Part shown: positions 23,186 to 33,699 of the stretch, one piece after another
Numbering within the stretch: position 1 is the first letter of the stretch
How the letters are laid out: the number at the start of each line of letters is the position of its first letter
From: Ailurus styani
Lineage: Eukaryota; Chordata; Mammalia; Carnivora; Ailuridae
NCBI GenBank assembly: GCA_002007465.1
Contig: LNAC01000754.1
Span: 546,418-610,417 of the forward strand
Direction: 5' to 3'
DNA length: 64,000 nucleotides
Notes under the pieces: model-generated
What the model saw: the letters and a program-made list of their open reading frames with translations, nothing else
Database searches by the model: none
Told to the model about the DNA's origin: nothing
Made by a program: the position numbers and the translations under genes

Positions 23186-23925
23186 CGTTCTCTAATCTTC
23201 TTTGATTGGCGTGTGTATGTACGTGTGTGAGTGTGAGGAAGTTTTTTTGAGAAAGATTAAGGATAATATCCCATGCACATTATTGTCACCATATGTGCCT
23301 GCATTCCTGACACAACTACAGGCCCCACCCCTTACCATATGCTTCCCACACTTTGTCCTTTATTGCACAGCGAAGCTCAGCGCACCACATGTTCCCATGT
23401 GCCCAAGATGCGCTGACACAGGCTGACTCTGTCTTGTCCTACAGGGTGCTTCTTGGGAATCCTAAATCCAGCTGCAACTCCCACACTAGCCTGGTTCTGA
23501 GGAGGGGGACAAACAAAAGTGGGTTTCTAATCAGCCCATACACATTCTGTGAAATGGCTTCTGAGAGGGCTTTGTGAGGCTGCTGTTCTCTGTATCACAT
23601 CGTATCAAGCCTAGACTTGGGTGTCATGACATCGTGGGGTAGCCCCTCTAAACCAGGTCAGCGAGAGGCACGCCAACTACTTTTGACCATCCGAATGGTG
23701 CCATGACCGGAGGATGAAGCATTAAACTAATATGGTGGAACTCTAGAAGGCAGAGTAGGGTGGAAGCTTCAGAAAGGGGAGATTTATGGCTCTCTGAAGA
23801 TAATTCCACAAATGACCTTTGCTCTGGAGTGGAATAGACTACCCCCATGAAATCACGCTTTCCCTGTCCCCCGTGGAGTCCTCATGGATACGTATCATGT
23901 TTCTCAGAGATCTTAAATGAGTAAT
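23186..23925. other. Unassigned sequence
   Basis: A small TG-rich patch lies at 23210-23235. Otherwise nothing is recognised. Confidence 0.4.
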
Positions 23926-23929
23926 ACAC

Positions 23930-24110
23930 TTGGTTCAAGTCTCAGCTCTACCGCTTATGTGTGGCCTCAGGCAAGTCATTTAACTTCTGAGTTTTCTTGC
24001 CCTAATCTTTAGAAGATAATATTGCCTGCCATGTTGCCTCTTTCACGGGGTAGTTGTGGGATTCATAAATGATCATGTTTGTGAAATTGTAAAAAATGAA
24101 TTCTTAGTCA
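23930..24110 (+). repeat. MIR SINE
   Basis: 'TTCAAGTCTCAGCTCTACCGCTTATGTGTGGCCTCAGGCAAGTCATTTAACTTCTGAG' (read in parts, 23934-23991) follows the MIR core: 'ttcaaatcccagctctgccacttactagctgtgtgaccttgggcaagttacttaacctctctg'. The AATA-rich and 'GTAGTTGTGGGATTCATAAATGA' parts follow. Confidence 0.75.
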
Positions 24111-24430
24111 TGATCATTATTTGTAGGGAGTCAGAGACCCCTGAGAGGATATGTTCCCCGGAACCTTTCACCAAAAAGCTAAAGTAAAAACATACCTGCG
24201 TATACATATAGATGATTTTGATGTACAACTTCAAGGGGTCCACCTAGGAGAACCATGTGTCAGAGTTTTAACTGTCCCTGAAATAGAAATCAAAGAATCT
24301 TAATAATGCTTCTGCCTCCATGGCGGAAACCACCTGTTTCTCCTATTCTGCCATCATCTCCCCAGGGCTCAGATGCACACCCCATTGGCTTATCGTTAGG
24401 GAATGATTGAGGAAATGGACAGGTATATAA

Positions 24431-24490
24431 ATGTGTGTGTACACATGTGTATGTGTTGTGTGTGTGTGTTGTAGGTGTGTGTGTTTGTAT
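24431..24490. repeat. TG-rich microsatellite
   Basis: Interrupted (TG)n with ACACA and TAGG interruptions. Confidence 0.85.
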
Positions 24491-25085
24491 TATTCATTCA
24501 TTCATTTCTATGTTTAGTAGTTACACTGCAGCGATTAAACACTATGTGTGATGGGAAGTAGCAAAGAGTATCTCCTGGCTCCTAAGTGTTTCACTCACTA
24601 ATGAGCTAGCCGGCGGTCATCCTACTGTTGTGTATTCTGCCTGCCTGACTCCCTTCCAGGAGTTAATTTTGGTAACGTGTCATATTTTTCTCTGGCTCAG
24701 TGGATTAGCTGGGAAAATAGAGATTGCATCAACTGTTTGATCTCCCTGGATACTGTCTGGGAGCCCTGTCTATTTCAATCACAGCCTAGGTCACACCTGC
24801 TTGACACACATTTTTTAAACTAATTCCTCTCTAGATTCTTTGTGATCAGGAGCAAGGTAAAATGGTGAAATTGCTCTTTCATATCTATTTTAAATAGCGT
24901 GTCCTTCAGGTGTTCCTTATCCTTCTAGTGTAAAGCGAAAGACCTCTAAGCACAGTGCTCAATTCTTTGCATTTACTTGGAAATGAATTTATTTATAAAT
25001 ATACTTCTAAAGTGAACTATGGCATACTCACAGAAAATGAACAAATCATAGTTAATGACTGTATAAATTATCACAAGTTATCATT
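24491..25085. other. Unassigned sequence
   Basis: No gene or repeat family is recognised, apart from the short ATTC run near 24493-24506. Confidence 0.4.
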
Positions 25086-25089
25086 ATCT

Positions 25090-25974
25090 ACGTTAAAAAA
25101 TATAATATTACTGCTCCGTGCCTGTCTGCCCCCCGAAAAAACCCTCTTATGCCCTATCCTGGTCATTAGTCCTATTCCTCCTGAATGATAGCCAACATTC
25201 AAATCTAACACCATAGAAAACTTTTGCTTGCTTTTGAATTTTATATAAGTGTAAGCATATAGTGTATATTGTTTTCTTTTCATTTTTGTTCTTCAATATT
25301 ATGCCACCTTCCATACTATAAGAGTCCAGTGTATCAGTATTATCCTTTGTGGTTAGTGCTTTTGGAATCTTAGTTCAGCAACTTTGAGACCTGTAACTTA
25401 TTTCAACAACTACTCAAAGATTATGAATATGTATTTCTAATGTTATCCTTTAAAAGTCTTATATTTTACCTTCATATTTAGAGCTATAATCTGATATTTA
25501 TTTCATCTATCATGTTAGGTAAGGGGTTAAGAATTAATTTTTTCATGAGGATATCTGAAAAAACTTTTTATTCCTCACTGCTTTAGTCATAAATCAATTG
25601 TCTATATATGTCTGAGTTTGTTCCTAGACTTTCTTTTCTGTTTCATTTGTATATTGTCTCTTCTGGGTCAATGCCAGTCTCTTAGTTACTACTGGGTTAT
25701 AATAAGGCCTAATAGCTAGTGATGAAGTAAGCTTATATTGGCTATACTTGGCCCTTTACATCTTCTCCATAGAAATTTTAGAGTCCTTTTATCTGTTTTA
25801 ATAATAGCAACAACAGTGAAAAATAAGATGGGGATTTTGATTGGGATTACTTTGAAGCTGCAGGCCAATTTGTGGAGAAGTGACTTGTTTATGATATGCT
25901 GTCTTCCATTCCATGACCGTGGGGGTATGCTTCCATTTATTTAGGTCTTACTTAGTTTATCTCAGTAATGTTCT

Positions 25975-26039
<65 letters not shown>

Positions 26040-26250
26040 GCGCGCGTGTGTAGAGGTCTTACACACATTTTAGTGGATTTATTCCCAGGTATGTAATTTT
26101 TAAAAACCTTATTCACTTTTGATTTTCATTGTATTTTACTTTTTGGTGCTAGTACCAAGAGATAAAAATAATTTTCATATACTGAAGGCCAGCAGCCTTT
26201 CTAAATTTACTTACTAATTTTAAGAATTTACAAGTCTTTTTATATTCTCT
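25090..26250 (-). mobile_element. Old L1, antisense: 3' UTR to mid ORF2
   Basis: On plus: 'AAATCTAACACCATAGAAAACTTTTGC' (split) and 'TTTTGAATTTTATATAAGTG' are antisense L1 3' UTR. 'AATCAATTGTCTATATATGTCTGAGTT' (split, from 25592), 'GGGGATTTTGATTGGGATTAC' near 25831 and 'TTCCATTTATTTAGGTCTTACTTAG' near 25930 are antisense ORF2. A (TG)n microsatellite has expanded inside it. The frame is destroyed. Confidence 0.82.
25976..26051. repeat. (TG)n microsatellite with a GC-alternating end
   Basis: About 28 uninterrupted TG units, then GCGTGTGCGCGCGTGTG. It lies inside the antisense L1 and is likely polymorphic. Confidence 0.96.
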
Positions 26251-26642
26251 ATATAAAAAGTATATCTCCTGTAAATAATTATTTAGTCCTTTGCAATCCT
26301 TGGCAATTATGAATAAAGCATCTACAAACATCTGTGTGAAGTTTTTACGTGGACATAGATTTCAGCTCATTTGAATAAACAAGGATTGTATGGTAAGAGT
26401 ATGTTTAATTTTGTAAAAGACACCAATTTGTCTTCTAAAGTGGCTGGACCATTTTGTATTCCTGCTGGCAGTGAAAGAGTTTCTGTTGTTCCATATCCTT
26501 GTCAGCATTTGGTGTTGTCAGTATTCTGGATTTTAGCCGTTCTAATAGGTATGTAGCAGTATTGCATCATTGTTTTAATTTACAATTTCCTGATGATCTA
26601 TGATATTGAACACATTTTATATGCTTATTTACCATTTGTATA

Positions 26643-26765
26643 TCTTCTATTGTGAAGTGTCTGGTTCTTTTGCCCACTTTTTAATAGAGTTGCTCATTTT
26701 CTTGTTGTTAAGTTGTAAGGAGTCTGAATATTTTTGATAGCAATCCTTTATCTGATACGTCTTTT
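26643..26765. repeat. Assembly duplication A, first copy (before N)
   Basis: This stretch recurs base for base at 26834-26956. Here it is followed by a T run and an antisense SINE start. In the second copy it is followed by the uninterrupted L1. Confidence 0.93.
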
Positions 26766-26832
26766 TTTTTTTTTTTTTAAGATTTTATTTTTATTTATTT
26801 GACACAGAGAGAAAGATTACAAGCAGGCAGAG
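26762..26832 (-). mobile_element. Can-SINE start, antisense, cut off by the N
   Basis: It has a poly-T tail, 'AAGATTTTATTTTTATTTATTTGACACAG' and then a GA-rich block with 'GATTACAAGCAGGCAGAG' before the N. This is the tail-side third of an antisense Can-SINE. The head is absent because the sequence stops. Confidence 0.9.
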
Positions 26833-26833
26833 N
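26833..26833. other. Ambiguous base (N): contig join
   Basis: A single N with 123 bases of duplicated sequence starting on both sides (26643 and 26834). Confidence 0.97.
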
Positions 26834-26956
26834 TCTTCTATTGTGAAGTGTCTGGTTCTTTTGCCCACTTTTTAATAGAGTTGCTCATTTTCTTGTTGTT
26901 AAGTTGTAAGGAGTCTGAATATTTTTGATAGCAATCCTTTATCTGATACGTCTTTT
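26834..26956. repeat. Assembly duplication A, second copy (after N)
   Basis: It is identical to 26643-26765. After it the L1 continues as 'GCAGATATTTTCTC' with no SINE, so this copy is the empty-site version. Confidence 0.93.
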
Positions 26957-27113
26957 GCAGATATTTTCTCTCAGTCTGTGTTTGTCTTCTTACTCCCTGG
27001 ATGAATTACACTGGTTTTAAACATTAAAACAACTTGGATTCCTGTGATTTACCCAGTTTGATTGTGTTATATTAATACACGCACACACAGTGTGTATACA
27101 CACATGTATACAC
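26950..27113. repeat. Assembly duplication B, first copy
   Basis: 'CGTCTTTTGCAG' through 'GTATACAC'. It recurs after the second N at 27115-27276, where the T run is two bases shorter. Confidence 0.93.
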
Positions 27114-27114
27114 N
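27114..27114. other. Ambiguous base (N): contig join
   Basis: A single N inside a CA/TA-rich repeat, followed by a second copy of the preceding 164 bases. Confidence 0.97.
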
Positions 27115-27276
27115 CGTCTTGCAGATATTTTCTCTCAGTCTGTGTTTGTCTTCTTACTCCCTGGATGAATTACACTGGTTTTAAACATTAAAACAACTTG
27201 GATTCCTGTGATTTACCCAGTTTGATTGTGTTATATTAATACACGCACACACAGTGTGTATACACACATGTATACA
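27115..27276. repeat. Assembly duplication B, second copy
   Basis: It starts 'CGTCTTGCAG', which is exactly what the right flank of a SINE inserted at CGTC would look like, and continues into the L1 and the next Can-SINE. Confidence 0.92.
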
Positions 27277-27303
27277 CACAATTTGTTAATAGTTTGTTTA
27301 TGA

Positions 27304-27478
27304 GGGCGCCTGGGTGGCTCAGTCGTTAAGTGTCTGCCTTCAGCTCGGGTCATGATCCCAGGGTCCTGGGGTCGAGCCCCACATAAGCCTGCTTCTCCCT
27401 CTCCCACTCCCCCTGCTGGTGTTCCCTCTCTCTCTGTGTTTTTCTCTGTCAAATAAATAAATAAAAATCTTTAAAAAA
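27304..27478 (+). mobile_element. Can-SINE, full length, perfect 13-bp target-site duplication
   Basis: The head is 'GGGCGCCTGGGTGGCTCAGTC', with a B-box-like 'GGGTCGAGCCCC' at 27368-27379, a CT block and the tail 'AAATAAATAAATAAAAATC'. The 13-base flanks AGTTTGTTTATGA at 27291-27303 and 27479-27491 are identical. Its tRNA-like head is the best preserved of the SINEs in this window. Confidence 0.96.
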
Positions 27479-28191
27479 AGTTTGTTTATGAATTTTAAAC
27501 CTTTGTTTAATGGGAAAGATTGTCCTACAACTTTTATTTCTTATAATGCTCTTGTCAAATGTTAATATCAAATTTTCTTAGCCTCAAAAAGAAGTTGGGA
27601 AATCCTCTCCCCCTTTTATTTAAATTCTCTGGAAGACCTCATTTAACATCAGTGTTATTTCTTTAAGTATTTGGAAAAATTCTTGACTGAAACCATCTAA
27701 ACCTGGAGTTTTCTTTGGGAGAAAGCTTCTAATTATAGACTCAATTTCTTTAAAATACAGGGCTATTCTATTTGTTTATTATATCTGTTTTGGTAAGCTG
27801 AGTTTTTCAAAGATTTTTTAAATTGGATTTAAATGTCAAATTTATTTGCATAAAATTATCCGTAGTTCCCTCTTACCTATTTTTTCCTAAGCACTGTATC
27901 AATGTCCCTCTTTTCATTCCTGATATTGTAATTTGGAACTTTATCATTTTTCTCTTGAGCAGTTTCCCCTCTACCTTACCCCAGAATTGTTCATTTTATA
28001 AATCCTCTCAAAAAACGAATTTGGCTTTGTTGATTAATTTAGTGTATATTTCATTTATCATATTATTTTGCTCTTTTCTGCTTACTATTTTCTTCATTCC
28101 AGCTTCTTAGGTTTTATTTACTTTTCTTTATTTTCTTAAGATGGATAATTTAATCAATGCTTTTTAATCATTCCTCCTTTCTTTTTTCTTT

Positions 28192-28272
28192 TTCTTCCTT
28201 TTTTTTTTTTGGGGGGTTGGCAAGGGCAGCTTTTTTTTACTTTAATTTTATTTTTTCAGTGTTCTAAGATTC
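28192..28272. repeat. Assembly duplication C, first copy
   Basis: 81 bases beginning TTCTTCC with T12 then G6. The same sequence recurs after the N with T7 and G10. Confidence 0.93.
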
Positions 28273-28273
28273 N
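28273..28273. other. Ambiguous base (N): contig join
   Basis: A single N between two copies of an 80-base T/G-homopolymer-bearing stretch. Confidence 0.97.
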
Positions 28274-28353
28274 TTCTTCCTTTTTTTGGGGGGGGGGTTG
28301 GCAAGGGCAGCTTTTTTTTACTTTAATTTTATTTTTTCAGTGTTCTAAGATTC
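28274..28353. repeat. Assembly duplication C, second copy
   Basis: It repeats 28192-28272 apart from homopolymer lengths (T7/G10 instead of T12/G6). An open frame crossing the N with the same peptide twice is an artefact. Confidence 0.93.
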
Positions 28354-28519
28354 ATTGTCTATGCACCACACCCAGTCCATTGTATGTGATCCATACAGTA
28401 CGTGCCTTCCTTAATACCCACCGCTAGTCATTCTTTTCTAATACACATGTTCCTCTAAGCTACCCTTTGCCTATAGCCTACAAATTTTTTGTGTCTTATT
28501 TTCATAGTCATTCAGTTCA

Positions 28520-30100
28520 AGATCTTTTTAAATTTCCATCGTGACTTTCTTTTTACCCTTCAGTTATTTCAAGCGCTTTGGTTAATTTCTAAGCACTTAG
28601 ATATTTCTCAGTTACCTTTTGTAAATAATTTCTAGGTAATTCTGCTATGGGTAGAAAATAAATTGTGCATAATTTCATTCTTTTCAAATTTGTTGACACT
28701 TGCTTTATAGCCTGGCCTATGTTTAATTTGAGTGAATGTTTTGTTGTTCAGTGTCTGCAGTTTTTATGTGCAATATTCTTCATTTGCTTATTTGAGGGCG
28801 TGTGTGTATCATCAAGTTTCTTAATCATACTGTTCAAATTGTAGCTATAACTTCTGATTTTTGTCATCTGCTACTTTCACTTACTGGGAGGCTTGTTGAA
28901 ACTTCCCATTATGATTGTGAATTTCTCCTTTTTACCTCCTTCAGTTCTATTTGTATATATTATATATGTACATATATATATATACACACACACACACACA
29001 TGTCTTATAGGTCTTGGGGAACAAAATTATATTTAAGGTATGTGAAGGATAAGAAGCATTAAATATGTACATATTGTATATATAATATATAATTATATAA
29101 TAAAATATAAATTTATATATAAATATATATGTAATTTCAGAATTTTTACATCTTCCTGAAAAGCTCCTTTATCATTATAAAACTTTCCCTTTTTATTTTT
29201 AGTAATGCTCTGTGCTAATGTCTAATTTACTTGATATTTGTATACATACCCTCTTACAGTAAGTACTTTTAAGTACTTCTTCCATTCCTTCTTTCATTCT
29301 CAAATTCTGAATTTTTATATTTAATGTTTCTTATGAGCTGAACATTATATTTTTAATCCATTGTGAAGTCTTTTAAGTGAAGTATATAGGGTGTTTAACA
29401 TTTAAAATAGTGACCTCTTAATGTACATGTAATAAAGGTTCCTTCTGACCCATCCTCTCTTTTCTTAATCATCTCTTCTGTTGTATCTAATCTTTTCTTA
29501 AATATATCAATTAAATCCTAGGTTTAAAGTATTTTATGTTTCAGCCTTGAATTTTCATCTGATTCCATTTTATAGTTTTCAGTTCTTTGCTAAATTTCTC
29601 TATTTTGTCTGCTAACATCTTTAAAATATACGTGATTAATACGTTCAAGTCCATGGCTAATAATTCCAATATCTGGATGTCTGATAACTCTGTATCCTTT
29701 ATTTATTCTTCTGGAATTTTTTGACATTTGATCTTGTCTTTTGGTATGCCACATGATATTTCATAGAGTACCTGACACTGAGTGCAAAAATTATGGAGGT
29801 AATTTGAGGCTCTGAATAGTGTTATTTCCCTCCAGAGAGGATTTATTTTGTTTCTGGGAGGCAGTTAGGGTGGGGAAAAATCACCTCAATCCAGTTCATG
29901 ATGGGATGAATGGGAACCTGGGACTTTGAGAGGTCAGATCTATTTCCACTCACCTCTCCCCCTGAGATATAATTCTTCAGAGCCCCAGTTAAGAGTCTGG
30001 AATGTCTACTTGGGCCTCTTATACTTGGCATACCTTAAATCTAGTTTTGTTCCCTAAGACCTGTAAGACTATTTGAAGTTTGGTTTAGCTTCTCAGCCTC
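28520..30100 (-). mobile_element. Old L1, antisense: endonuclease region and 5' part
   Basis: On plus: 'TTTCTAAGCACTTAGATATTTC', 'AAATTTGTTGACACTTGCTTTATAGCCTGG' (split, 28686) and 'ACTTCCCATTATGATTGTG' correspond to antisense ORF2 endonuclease. 'TTTTTGACATTTGATCTTGTC', 'GTATGCCACATGATATTTC' and 'GGCAGTTAGGGTGGGGAAAA' correspond to the 5' part of old L1s. With the pieces at 25.1-28.2 kb it makes an L1-derived tract of about 5 kb. Confidence 0.72.
28952..29132. repeat. AT/CA simple repeats in the antisense L1
   Basis: (TA)n then (CA)n at 28952-29000, and AT-rich palindromic sequence at 29062-29132. Confidence 0.85.
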
Positions 30101-30406
30101 TTCATTGCAGCCTAAGAATTGAAAAGTGCCTCAAGGGAAAAAGTGGCCCTGGTTTTAGGGACATGCCTTTGTCCTTTGATTCTATTTCCTTTCTCTCCAG
30201 GATCTTATCCTTCATTTTCTCACTGGCTCAGTAGCTCTCTAAGGGCTTCAAAAAAGATTCCTGTGCATGTTTTTCTCAGCATTACTAGTTTTTCTCAGTC
30301 AGAATGTTAATCTACAACCAGCTAGTCTTCCTCACTCATCAAATTATTTATTCACACTTTACAGACCTTGAATTCAGGCTAAATGATTAAGCTAAATCAT
30401 CAAGCT

Positions 30407-30407
30407 C

Positions 30408-30450
<43 letters not shown>
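30407..30450. repeat. Alternating purine-pyrimidine repeat (CG)n(CA)n
   Basis: A GCGTGCGCGCGCG run passes directly into 15 CA units. Confidence 0.96.
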
Positions 30451-30451
<1 letters not shown>

Positions 30452-31085
30452 CTTAGCGTCGCCACATTCTCTCCTCAGTCTGTCTAATCATAAAGCTAAG
30501 TCTCTTTCTACTCAAGCTCCTCTTTCAAGTCTATCTCTTGGGTGGTTGCCAAAGAAATCCTGATAACAAAGTATTAATTCTTAAGGCGAGAGTCTTCATA
30601 AGGAATGCCTGCATTTTCTTAATAGAGCTGTTCTGAAGGCTAGCAGCCTTTGACGGAAATACCCAGGGTGGAAGAATGGAGGTGACAAGGGTGTTCTTGT
30701 TTGCTTGGCGCTCAGTAATGCCAGAGGGCATCTACCCGCACCACAGCCGCCTTTGTCTGTGGGTCTCTCCCCTCCGTCTGAAACTCTTGCTCTTCCCAGT
30801 GCATTTATATTGTTTCCCCCACATATGAAAAGGGGCTTGTTCTCCTAAACCTCTGCGAAAGAACAGAAGAACTTAACCATCCATCAGTGCGGCCCAATAG
30901 ATGGGCAAATTCAAAGCCTTTTCAGAAAATGACAACCCATTTTATCTAATAATGACAAATGGGCAAAAAGAGGTAATTTTTTTCTATGTCCTGCTATAAA
31001 CCAAATACAAAAAAAACCCACAAAAAACAAAACAAAAAAAAACTCCATGAAGATGGGGAATTTAAAAAATGTAAAATTGATCCAT
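30451..31085. other. Unassigned sequence, A-rich end
   Basis: Nothing is recognised. An A-rich stretch lies at 31008-31050. Confidence 0.4.
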
Positions 31086-31087
31086 TT

Positions 31088-31225
31088 TGTTAGCTGCTTG
31101 ACCTGGAAAAATTCATTTAACTTCTCTTAGCCTTGATGTTTTTACCCACAAAATGGGAATGACAATAATATTCACTTCATAAGGATGTTGGGAGGAGTAT
31201 ATGAAATAATACATGTGATTATTCA
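31088..31225 (+). repeat. MIR SINE fragment
   Basis: 'CTTGACCTGGAAAAATTCATTTAACTTCTCTTAGCCTTGATG', 'ACAAAATGGGAATGACAATAATA' and 'AAGGATGTTGGGAGGAGTATATG' follow the MIR order. Confidence 0.7.
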
Positions 31226-32050
31226 TTGAGTAATTTTTCTGTATTCCAGGAAGAGTTTGAAATAAAATGACTGTTTAAATATTAATGATATGAAATTCTT
31301 TTTAAAGTGAAAGATACTGTTGAAAACTTTTGCTATTTTGTGGAAGATGGTAGTCTTCCTTTTTACTTAAATCAAAATCTCATGCCCTAACTTGACTAGA
31401 GTGGTTGTTCCCACTGCTCCAGTGTTGGCTTTTCTTAAACTGTGTATCCTAATCAACTGAAGGGGTATTGCTGGAAACCAACTACTAGAAATCACTTTCC
31501 CAGATATAAAATATGAGGCCACAAGGGGTGAAGGAGTGTGCTTAAGACCAGTCGACTGGGGGCCTCTTGCCTTTAGGCTAGGCGGGAGAATGTTACAGAG
31601 TATTCCCTGATTCCAGAAAAGGAAGAATTAGTGTCTTCTCCAGACTGTGGTCTCTAACCCTCTGGATGATGGTGAGGACAGATATGTGGTGTAGACAACC
31701 AGATAGGTTTCTTTGTGATCTCAGATCCTGGCCCACCTTCTACATGGAGTTGTCTTCTGGTCTTTAATAACTCCCTCCTACCTTACATTACTTTCTACCA
31801 GTACAGCCTCCTTTTGTGTTTTTTGAGACAGGACCAATGACTCTGGGTGGACAAGGACTTTCTGATGAAAGTATTTTTGAAATCGAAAATACAAACAGCT
31901 GTGCTATTTCAGTCTGATCTGGTAACACCACAAATAATAGTTATGTCTGACATTCCTAGGGGGTTTTGCTCTTCACGGTCCATATTTATTTACACCATTG
32001 ACCTACAAAACAGTTTCAAACACGTTAAGACTGAAACAGTAGCAGTAACT
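31226..32050. other. Unassigned sequence
   Basis: No gene or repeat family is recognised. Confidence 0.4.
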
Positions 32051-32054
32051 GCCA

Positions 32055-32200
32055 TTTACCAAGTATATTTTCATTTCCATATCAATCCTTTGAAGTGGAC
32101 AATTTATTAGCCATTTTAAAGAAGGGCAGTTGAGGCTCAGAAGGCAAAGAATTGGCTCAAGCTCATGAAACCAATAAATTAGGTGGTCAGATTTTCACGG
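32055..32200 (-). repeat. MIR SINE fragment, antisense
   Basis: 'ATCAATCCTTTGAAGTGGAC', 'TAGCCATTTTAAAGAAGGGCAGTTGAGGCTCAGAAG' (split) and 'AATTGGCTCAAGCTCATG' match antisense MIR. Confidence 0.6.
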
Positions 32201-33699
32201 CATTTGGTTTATTAGGCAACACCATAGTCTTTTCACAGTACCTTACTCTCTCTCCCAAATACTTTCTCCTACATGTAAAGAGAAATTTTCCTTTGGCTAA
32301 GGAGCTACGGGATGTATTATGGGTGGTTGAGTCAGGAGTAGATATTTAACCTCTTAAAACTTAGCCCAATTCTCTTTCTACCAACCGTATAATTTTACCT
32401 CACTTAGTATCTCAACTTTTGGAAATGGGTGCACGGTGAGCATCCCTATTGCAAAAATGCATTTGAGATGCTGGAGGTGGAAATGCATTGCATGAGACCA
32501 TCTAATCCCAAACAGTCAATCTAAAATTCTAGTGTCAAAAGAGTTACCACTTCTATTCATGGATCCACCATCAAATTTACTTAATGTAAATATCATGTTA
32601 TACACAATTTCCAATGCAGAATAATAATGTCACCATTATTTTTGAGCCCTTGGTGTCAGAAATTGAGGAATTTGAGTTATGAGAGTATTAATAAGAGAAT
32701 TTGGACAACCTCAATTTTTTGTTCTACTCTGTGCTTCTTATGTTGGAACCAAAGTACTCCTATTACACGACTAAGGCAGTTTCTGGAGCTTAGAAGACTT
32801 TAGTGATTTCTTCTCCTTCATTGAATTAGTTCTTTGCTGAGGGAGAGATAATCTAGGAACCAGCTTATGTTGGATTGTTGTGATACTTTTAATGGTTCTT
32901 TACTCCTCTTTGTAAGCTCCTAAATCCCTCTGAAAGTTGAACATGTGTCCAGGGCTGAAGCTCACATGCTTATTCCAAATCCATCTGTGGAGGTTGACTT
33001 GATGTTGACTTCATGATGATTCATCAGAGACCCATCTACCCTGGTTTTCCATCTGGGTCCATGTTAACTGTGGAAGGCTGGAAGACCCAGAGACTTGGCC
33101 CAGATTTCTCTCCCTGGTGCTCCTTTCTTTCAAAATTGCCACTAGGGCTCCTAACTCTGGCCTCTCAACATGAGATACACCTGGGGTGAATGGGGATGAC
33201 AAATAGGCCAAGGATATAAAGAAGAGAAAGAGTGACTAGCTGTGTGTCTCAGCAGTACATGAAGCTTCTAGCATGAGTCTGATGGCAAACACTTAAATAA
33301 CCTGATATGTTTGAACAAAGAAACCACACTCAGAAGCACTAAGTCTTAGCATGGTAAGCCTCTGCCACAGAGACCAAGAGAAAGAAAGGGACAAGGATCT
33401 GAGAGGGGTTAATTGAGGGTGAGGGGAACCTTTACTCTGTTATCAAATTGACCCATTTGTATCCCTTTACCTTTCTCCCTTGAGTCATTCTCATTCCACT
33501 TGCCGGGAAATGGACCGAAACTTGGTGTTAGATGGGGAGTAAGCAAGACAATTGCACACACTCTCTCTCTACATGGGCATGCCACCTCCCTTCCCTGAAA
33601 TCTGGGGACTCCATAAACTAGTTCTCTCATTGTCTGTGACAACCAAAAAGTAAAAACGTGGGGAGTTAAAAAAAAAAAAAAAAGTTACAGCTTCCAAGC
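32201..33699. other. Unassigned sequence
   Basis: No gene is recognised. An A run lies at 33669-33683. Confidence 0.4.

Larger units (their letters stand above)
26262..28190 (-). mobile_element. Old L1, antisense: ORF2 C-terminal to reverse-transcriptase region (contains assembly duplications)
   Basis: On plus: 'GAATAAAGCATCTACAAACATCTGTGTG' (split, 26310), 'GTCAGCATTTGGTGTTGTCAG' at 26502 and 'TTTTGCCCACTTTTTAATAG' at 26670 give the C-terminal part. 'CTTGGATTCCTGTGATTTACCC' and 'AACCATCTAAACCTGGAGTTTTC' give the reverse-transcriptase part. The copy is inflated by repeated flanks at the two N positions and interrupted by a full Can-SINE (27304-27478). It is non-functional. Confidence 0.8.
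28200..28440 (-). mobile_element. Carnivore L1 3' end, antisense, short insertion in the old L1
   Basis: 'GTTCTAAGATTCATTGTCTATGCACCACACCCAGTCC' (split, 28341-28377), 'CATACAGTACGTGCCTTCC' and 'TTAATACCCACCGCTAGTC' match the antisense 3' end of carnivore L1s. The sequence is doubled by the N at 28273. The old L1 seems to resume near 28520. Confidence 0.75.

Noticed and set aside
27304..27478. tRNA-Lys-like sequence as a true tRNA gene
   Set aside because: It is the tRNA-derived head of a Can-SINE with tail and target-site duplication.
28209..28427. Open frame with an internally repeated peptide
   Set aside because: It crosses the N at 28273 and the repeat is the duplicated assembly flank.
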